Part shown: in pieces, positions 51,047 through 55,529 of the stretch | How the letters are laid out: every line of letters begins with the position of its first letter | Numbering within the stretch: position 1 is the first letter of the stretch | Assembly: GCA_030430255.1 (NCBI GenBank) | Contig: JAUIGD010000005.1 | Location: 1-55,529 of the forward strand | Length of the DNA stretch: 55,529 nt | DNA from: Verrucomicrobiia bacterium | GTDB taxonomy: Bacteria > Verrucomicrobiota > Verrucomicrobiia > Verrucomicrobiales > DEV007 | Direction: 5' to 3' | Made by a program: the position numbers and the translations under genes | Notes under the pieces: model-generated | Told to the model about the DNA's origin: nothing | Seen by the model: the letters and a program-made list of their open reading frames with translations, nothing else | Database searches by the model: none

Positions 51047-53359
51047 ATGCGCCCCCGAACCCTCCTCGCCCTGCCGCTCTCCCTGTCCCTGCTCGCCACC
51101 GCGCTGCGGGCCGAAACCGAGGCGGAGCCCGCCGCGGGCGAGGAGGCGCCGCTGCCGGGCCACTCGCACATCGGCGACTCCTTCGACGAAGGCCCGCGGC
51201 AAGCCGCCCGCAAGATGGATGGCGTCGGCGACGTGCACCTGCCGATCAGCACCGCCTGGTCGCGCGGCCAGGCCTTCTTCGACCAGGGGCTCGGCCAGCT
51301 GCACGGCTTCTGGTATTACGAGGCCGAACGGACCTTCCGCCAGATCGCCGCCGAGGACCCCGGCTGCGCGATGGCCTACTGGGGCATGGCGATGGCGAAC
51401 TGGGAGAACAGCCGCCGCGCCAAGGGCTTCATCGACGAGGCCGTCGCCCGCAAGGACGAGGCGACGCCGCACGAACGGATGTACATCGAGGCGCAGGCGG
51501 CGTTCTTGGGCGACGAGCCCAAGGACATCAAGGAGCGCCGCAAGAAGCTCATCCTCGCGCTCGAAGACATCATCCACGAGCACCCGGACGACCTCGAGGC
51601 CAAAGCCTTCCTCGCCGTCCGGCTGTGGCAGTTCGACCGGCAGGGGGTGCCCATCGCCAGCCGGCAGGCGGTCGACTCGCTGCTCGACCAGGTCTTCGCC
51701 GCCAACCCGCTCCACCCCGCGCACCACTACCGCGTGCACCTCTGGGACGGCAAGAAGACCGAGCGGGCGCTGGGCTCCGCCGCCGTCCTGCACGCGACCG
51801 CGCCGACCATCGCCCACATGTGGCACATGCCCGGCCACACCTACGACAAGCTCAAGCGCTACCCGGAGTCCGCCTACCACCAGGAGGCCTCGGCGCGGGT
51901 CGACCACCGCACCCAAGCCGAGAACGGCGTGCTGCCCGACGCGATCCACAACTACGCGCACAACAACGAGTGGCTGACGCGCAACTGGGGGATCTGCGGC
52001 CGCGCCGACGACTCGGTGGCGATGGCCAAGGCGCTGATCGACAACCCGATGCACCCGAAGCTCAACCACTTCAACAAGGGCAACTCCTCCGCCGCGCATG
52101 GGCGCAAGCGTTTGCTAGAAGCGTTGGGGCGCTTCGAGCGCTGGGGCGAGCTGGTGGCCCTGGCGGACACCCACTACCTGCCGCCGACCGACGTCCCCCG
52201 CCTGCAGACCGACCGGCTGCTGTGGCTCGGCCGGGCGCACTACGAACTCGGGCAGCGCCCGGAGCTGGAGGCGGCCATCGCCGACCTCGCGTCGCGCCGG
52301 GCCGCCGCCGAGGAGGAGAAGGCCGGGAAGGAGGACGAGGCCCGCGAGAAGGCCGAGGCGGAAGGCAAAGACGACAAGGAGCGCGACAAGCTGGTCAGGG
52401 AGGCGGGCAAGGCGCTCGACAACCGGCTGAAGGAGATCGGCGGCGCGGCGGACGAGCTCGCCGTCTACATCACCCTGCTCGATGGCACGCAGCTCGACGC
52501 CGAATCCGCCAAGAAGATCAAGCGGGGCAAGGACGCGCTCGCCCTGATCCACCTGCGCCACGGGGACCCGGAAGAGGCGAGGAAGCTCGCCGCCGAAGCG
52601 GTCGATTCCGCCGTCGGCCAGACCGTGCCGCTGGCGGTGAAAGCCCACGTGTTGGAGACGCTCGGCGACGCCGAGGGGGCGGCCGAGGCCATGGCCGCGC
52701 TGCGCGCGATCGCCACCGCGGAACTGGACATCGACGCCGCGCCCTTCGCGCGCCTGGCGCCGGTGGCCGCCCGCCTCGGGCACGGCGAGGACTGGCGCGA
52801 CGCCGCGAAGGGGTGGCGCGGGGACGATTTCGGCGCCGGCAAACCGGAGGACCTCTCGCACCTCGGGCCGCTGCGCTACCAGCCACCGACAGCGCCGAGC
52901 TACCAGCTGACCGCCGAGGACGGATCGCCCGCCGGCAGCGAGACCTTCGCCGGGCGCCCGGTGGTGTTGATGTTCTACCTCGGCCACAGCTGCGGCCACT
53001 GCGTCGAACAGCTCAACGCCTTCGCCCCGCTCGCCGATCGCTACGCCGAGGCCGGGATCGCGCTCGCCGCGATCAGCCCCGAACCGCGCGAGGAGCTGGT
53101 CGCCGTGCACGAGTTCTGCGACGGCCCGGTGGAGGAGGGCGTCGAGAAGCACTTCCCGTTCCCGCTCTACTCGGACCCCAGCTACACGGCATTCAAGGCC
53201 TTCCGCGCCTTCGATGACTTCGAAGGCCAACCGCTGCACGGGACCTTCCTGATCGACGCCGAGGGCAAACTCCGCTGGCTCGACGTCGGCTACGAACCGT
53301 TCATGGACGGCGAGTTCCTGCTGGAGGAGTGCGAGCGCCTGCTGGGGATGCGCGGGTAA
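51047..53359 (+). CDS. Secreted TPR-type protein with C-terminal redoxin domain
   Basis: 770 aa from the ATG at 51047; the track start 10 codons upstream is less likely. A signal peptide (TLLALPLSLSLLATALRA) leads to a large TPR-like region: GQAFFDQGLGQLHGFWYYEAERTFRQIAAEDPGCAMAYW (shown in parts), HYRVHLWDG, HMWHMPGHTYDKLKRYPESAYHQEAS. A charged Lys/Glu helix of about 40 residues (around 420-460) probably forms a coiled coil. Residues 615-765 are an AhpC/TSA-like redoxin: PVVLMFYLGHSCGHCVEQ with a C649-x-x-C652 pair, AAISPEP, and GTFLIDAEGKLRWLDVGYEPF. It is likely a periplasmic thiol oxidoreductase attached to a protein-binding scaffold. Confidence 0.82.
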   Translation: MRPRTLLALPLSLSLLATALRAETEAEPAAGEEAPLPGHSHIGDSFDEGPRQAARKMDGVGDVHLPISTAWSRGQAFFDQGLGQLHGFWYYEAERTFRQIAAEDPGCAMAYWGMAMANWENSRRAKGFIDEAVARKDEATPHERMYIEAQAAFLGDEPKDIKERRKKLILALEDIIHEHPDDLEAKAFLAVRLWQFDRQGVPIASRQAVDSLLDQVFAANPLHPAHHYRVHLWDGKKTERALGSAAVLHATAPTIAHMWHMPGHTYDKLKRYPESAYHQEASARVDHRTQAENGVLPDAIHNYAHNNEWLTRNWGICGRADDSVAMAKALIDNPMHPKLNHFNKGNSSAAHGRKRLLEALGRFERWGELVALADTHYLPPTDVPRLQTDRLLWLGRAHYELGQRPELEAAIADLASRRAAAEEEKAGKEDEAREKAEAEGKDDKERDKLVREAGKALDNRLKEIGGAADELAVYITLLDGTQLDAESAKKIKRGKDALALIHLRHGDPEEARKLAAEAVDSAVGQTVPLAVKAHVLETLGDAEGAAEAMAALRAIATAELDIDAAPFARLAPVAARLGHGEDWRDAAKGWRGDDFGAGKPEDLSHLGPLRYQPPTAPSYQLTAEDGSPAGSETFAGRPVVLMFYLGHSCGHCVEQLNAFAPLADRYAEAGIALAAISPEPREELVAVHEFCDGPVEEGVEKHFPFPLYSDPSYTAFKAFRAFDDFEGQPLHGTFLIDAEGKLRWLDVGYEPFMDGEFLLEECERLLGMRG

Positions 53360-53361
53360 CT

Positions 53362-53520
53362 TCGTCGTGGCGACCTTCCTGTCGCCGCGCAGGCGGGAGG
53401 GCGGTTCGATGCCCAAGGTGCCTCACGCGGCAGGGATGCCGCGGCTACGGGGGTTCGCCGTCCAACGTGCTCCAACGTCGCGGCGACCTTCGTGTCGCCA
53501 GGCAGGCGGACAAGCTCCGC
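53362..53520. repeat. Hairpin repeats in the convergent gap
   Basis: GGCGACCTTCCTGTCGCC (53369-53386) and GGCGACCTTCGTGTCGCC (53482-53499) are near-identical hairpins flanking CGCGGCAGGGATGCCGCG (53426-53443). Related to GGCGACAGGAGTGTCGCC near 19859. They separate the redoxin gene from the sulfatase gene. Confidence 0.6.
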
Positions 53521-53561
53521 AACCCATTGCGCCGCAAGAAGGGCAGTGTGCGGATCGAAGG

Positions 53562-54971
53562 TTATCCCTTCACCCACGGCGCGCGGGCGTTGGCGGTGAT
53601 CTCCCCGTCGAGTTCGTCCATGCGCCGTTTGAGCCGCTCGACGATCTCGGGGTGTTCGTCGGCGAGGTTGCGCTGTTCGCCGAGGTCCTCGGCCAGGTTG
53701 AAGAGCAGCATCTGCCCGGCAGGAGGCGCGTTCCGCCCCTGCTGGCGTTGCCCGCGCGGCTTCTTCACCAGCAGCTTCCACTCGCCCTGGCGGATGCCCT
53801 CGAGCTCGCCGCGCGATGTGTAGTGGAGAAATTCTTCGCGGGGCGACTCCGCCGCCGCCCCCGTCCAGAGGGCGGAGACATCGACGCCGTCGATCTTCTT
53901 GCCCGCGGGCAGCGGTCGGCCGGTGATGGCGGCGATGGTCGGGAGGACGTCGATCGTGCCGGTCAGCCCGTCGCAGACCGTCCCGGCCGGGACCCCGGGG
54001 CCGCGCAGCAGGCAGGGCACGCGCTGGCCGCCCTCGAAGGTGGTGCCCTTGCCGTCGCGCAGCGGGCCGGCCGAGCCGCCGTGGTGTTTGAAGGGCAGCC
54101 AAGGGCCGTTGTCGGTGGCGTAGAGGACGTAGGTCTCATCGGCGAGCCCCAGTTCGTCGAGCGTGTCGAGCAGGCGGCCCACCTCGGCGTCGATGTGCTC
54201 GATGGTGTTGATGTAGGCGTTCTTGGGGTCGGGGTCGCGCACCTCGTCCGGCACGTAGAGCGGGATGTGCGGCATCGAGTACGGCAGGTAGACGAAGAAG
54301 GGCCCGTCCTTCTTGGCGGTGACGAAATCGATCGCCTTCTGCGTGCAACGCCGGGTGATGGTGCGCTGGTCGACGGGCAGCTCGACGATCTCCTCGTCCT
54401 CGAACAGCGGCGTCTTCCATTTGGTCAGCGTCGATTCGGGATCGTTCCACAGGAGGTCCATCCCGTCCGGGCCGCCCTTGGGCTTGCCCTTGTTGTCCGG
54501 GTGGTTCATGTCGTTCGAATAGGGGATGCCGTAATAGGTGTCGAAGCCGTTGGAGGTCGGCAGCACCTCGCGATGGTGGCCGAGGTGCCACTTGCCGAAG
54601 GCGGCGGTCGCGTAGCCCCCCGCTTTGAGGTGGTCGGCGATGGTGTGTTCCGCGGGGTTCAGGCCCTTGTTCGACTGCGGGAACAGCACGTGCTGGTGCA
54701 TGCCGACGCGCTTCGGGTAGCAGGCGGTGAGCAGGGCCGCGCGCGAGGGCGTGCATACCGGCGAGGCGACCATGAAGCTGGTGAACTTGCGGCCCTCGGT
54801 CGCCAGCCGGTCGATGTTGGGGGTGTCGATCGTCTCCGACCCGAAACAGCTGAGGTCGCCATAGCCTTGGTCGTCGGTGAAGATGATGATGAAGTTCGGC
54901 TTCTCGTCCGCGGCGGAGGCCGCGAGGGCGAGTCCGAACGCCGCGAGCGCATGGAGGATGGATCGGGTCAT
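53562..54971 (-). CDS. Type I sulfatase (formylglycine-dependent), secreted
   Basis: 469 aa from the ATG at 54971. A signal peptide (SILHALAAFGLALAASA) is followed by PNFIIIFTDDQGYGDL, with the metal-binding DD pair at 33-34. The formylglycine motif CTPSRAALLT has Cys73 as the residue to be modified (C-x-P-x-R). GYATAAFGKWHLGHH, a DNGPW metal motif and LLRGPGVPAGTVCDG complete the arylsulfatase family. The target is probably a sulfated polysaccharide; the subfamily is not determined. TAGAGT lies 8 bases before the ATG and may be a -10 box. It is at the end of a gene-poor stretch before the mobile-element fragments. Confidence 0.93.
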   Translation of the reverse strand: MTRSILHALAAFGLALAASAADEKPNFIIIFTDDQGYGDLSCFGSETIDTPNIDRLATEGRKFTSFMVASPVCTPSRAALLTACYPKRVGMHQHVLFPQSNKGLNPAEHTIADHLKAGGYATAAFGKWHLGHHREVLPTSNGFDTYYGIPYSNDMNHPDNKGKPKGGPDGMDLLWNDPESTLTKWKTPLFEDEEIVELPVDQRTITRRCTQKAIDFVTAKKDGPFFVYLPYSMPHIPLYVPDEVRDPDPKNAYINTIEHIDAEVGRLLDTLDELGLADETYVLYATDNGPWLPFKHHGGSAGPLRDGKGTTFEGGQRVPCLLRGPGVPAGTVCDGLTGTIDVLPTIAAITGRPLPAGKKIDGVDVSALWTGAAAESPREEFLHYTSRGELEGIRQGEWKLLVKKPRGQRQQGRNAPPAGQMLLFNLAEDLGEQRNLADEHPEIVERLKRRMDELDGEITANARAPWVKG

Positions 54972-55094
54972 GGTGGCGGACTCTAAGCCAAGAAACGGCA
55001 ATTGGAAGGAGTGCGCCGTCCGGGATGGAGCCGGACCGCAGGGGGGCCGCGACGCAAGTGACCCTGCTCGCACGCCACGCAGACGATGGCCGGG

Positions 55095-55130
55095 CCGTGG
55101 CGCTAACTGACGAACATCCCTGCGCCACGG
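55095..55130. repeat. Perfect inverted repeat beside the integrase fragment
   Basis: CCGTGGCGC and GCGCCACGG form a 9-bp perfect stem around an 18-base loop, 8 bases beyond the stop of the recombinase fragment. It could be a terminator without a T-run or the end of a mobile element. Confidence 0.55.
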
Positions 55131-55137
55131 TCTGGCA

Positions 55138-55443
55138 CTACCCGCGCTCCCCCTCGATCTCGAGGTCGAGCGGGCTGCGCTGTTGGCGCTTCGTCCGTCC
55201 CGGCACGGTCTGCAGGTAGATCATCGTCGTGCGCACATCGCTGTGCCCCAGCATCTCCTGGATCGACTTGATATCGTAGTTCGCCATCAGGAGGTGGCTC
55301 GCGAACGAGTGGCGGAACACGTGAGCCGACACCTTCTTATGGGTGCCGCTCTGCAGCGCCGCCTCGCGCAGGAGATTCCCGAACCGCGTCGCGTGCAGGT
55401 GGAAGCGCTTCAGCTCTCCGCCCGCCACCCGCGTGCGGCGCAC
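55138..55443 (-). pseudogene. Tyrosine recombinase C-terminal fragment (integron-integrase-like)
   Basis: The last 101 residues of a site-specific recombinase. It holds the catalytic H-x-x-R (AHVFRHSFASHLL), the LGHSDVRTTMIY block with the second His and the nucleophile Tyr, and ANYDIKSIQEML, close to integron-type IntI and to recombinases carried on IS91-like elements. The N-terminal 200 or more residues, including the first catalytic Arg, are absent. The frame hits a TGA upstream of 55443, where the opposite strand starts to read as a transposase. I infer a truncated copy joined to another element. Confidence 0.75.
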
Positions 55444-55529
55444 CGCTGCGGCTCGCGCGCAAGAACTGGAACATCTTCACCCGCCCCACGCTGGGCAACA
55501 CCCGGGCCGTGGTGCGCTACCTCGCCCGC
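55443..55529 (+). mobile_element. IS91-like transposase fragment at window edge
   Basis: The last 29 codons on the plus strand read RKNWNIFTRPTLGNTR then AVVRYLAR, resembling the conserved region of IS91/Y2 rolling-circle transposases just before the Y-T-H-R motif. The frame has no start in the window and continues beyond it. It abuts the recombinase fragment head to head. Confidence 0.5.

Noticed and set aside
55095-55130. attC recombination site next to an integron integrase
   Set aside because: The hairpin lies at the 3' side of the recombinase and lacks convincing RYYYAAC/GTTRRRY core boxes.

Overview
The window is 55.5 kb of high-GC DNA. It most likely comes from the chromosome or a large contig of a member of the Verrucomicrobiota, within the wider Planctomycetota-Verrucomicrobiota group. 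This is inferred from gene content, not from a marker gene. The evidence is two sets of Planctomycete-type cytochrome (DUF1587/1592/1588/1585) and DUF1552 genes, a PEP-CTERM protein, a type-I sulfatase, an ECF sigma factor fused to a membrane segment, and paralogous alpha-helical repeat proteins built on a 'W-A-x-x-D-P-x-A-A' motif. LpxK implies a Gram-negative envelope with lipid A.

Layout. 1-7.1 kb: a truncated membrane-anchored protein, a gene remnant ending in a 182-bp MITE-like repeat, a small ORF coupled to a YcaQ-type DNA glycosylase, a divergent AraC regulator / NmrA / DUF1772 cassette, and a SASA-type carbohydrate esterase. 7.1-11.7 kb: a large polytopic membrane protein, a lipoprotein and an APC-type permease. 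11.8-15.8 kb: an aspartate-family amino acid operon, hom-thrC-lysC, in which lysC carries a frameshift. 15.9-19.7 kb: a DUF1552 / DUF1592 pair on the minus strand. 19.9-29.0 kb: two translationally coupled pairs of DP-repeat proteins, one member being a sigma factor-membrane-repeat fusion, on either side of an opposite-strand coaX-ROK kinase operon that is bordered by repeats. 29.1-34.7 kb: a frameshifted kinase-like pseudogene, then a LamG-cytochrome fusion and its DUF1552 partner separated by a small membrane protein. 34.8-38.8 kb: an IlvD/Edd-family dehydratase, the RNase P RNA gene with its terminator, and fabV. 38.8-43.3 kb: a PEP-CTERM protein, an animal-type haem peroxidase and a secreted alpha/beta-hydrolase. 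43.6-50.1 kb: mostly housekeeping genes (ABC transporter pair, nadC, birA, lpxK, rph) with one unassigned membrane protein. 50.1-55.0 kb: a cysteine-peptidase-like membrane protein, a TPR-redoxin protein and a sulfatase. 55.1-55.5 kb: a tyrosine recombinase fragment abutting an IS91-like transposase fragment on the other strand, which is a mobile-element junction at the window edge.

How it fits together. Core metabolism (Thr/Lys, NAD, CoA, biotinylation, fatty acids, lipid A, RNA processing) is interleaved with secreted polymer-degradation and redox functions typical of this group. The most unusual part is the DP-repeat locus. There an ECF sigma factor is joined in one polypeptide to a membrane helix and a repeat domain of the same kind as three neighbouring stand-alone membrane-anchored repeat proteins. 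Small palindromic repeats and a two-copy-plus-half-copy MITE mark many intergenic gaps. Two frameshifts may be sequencing indels or real gene decay. No tRNA, rRNA or CRISPR array was seen.
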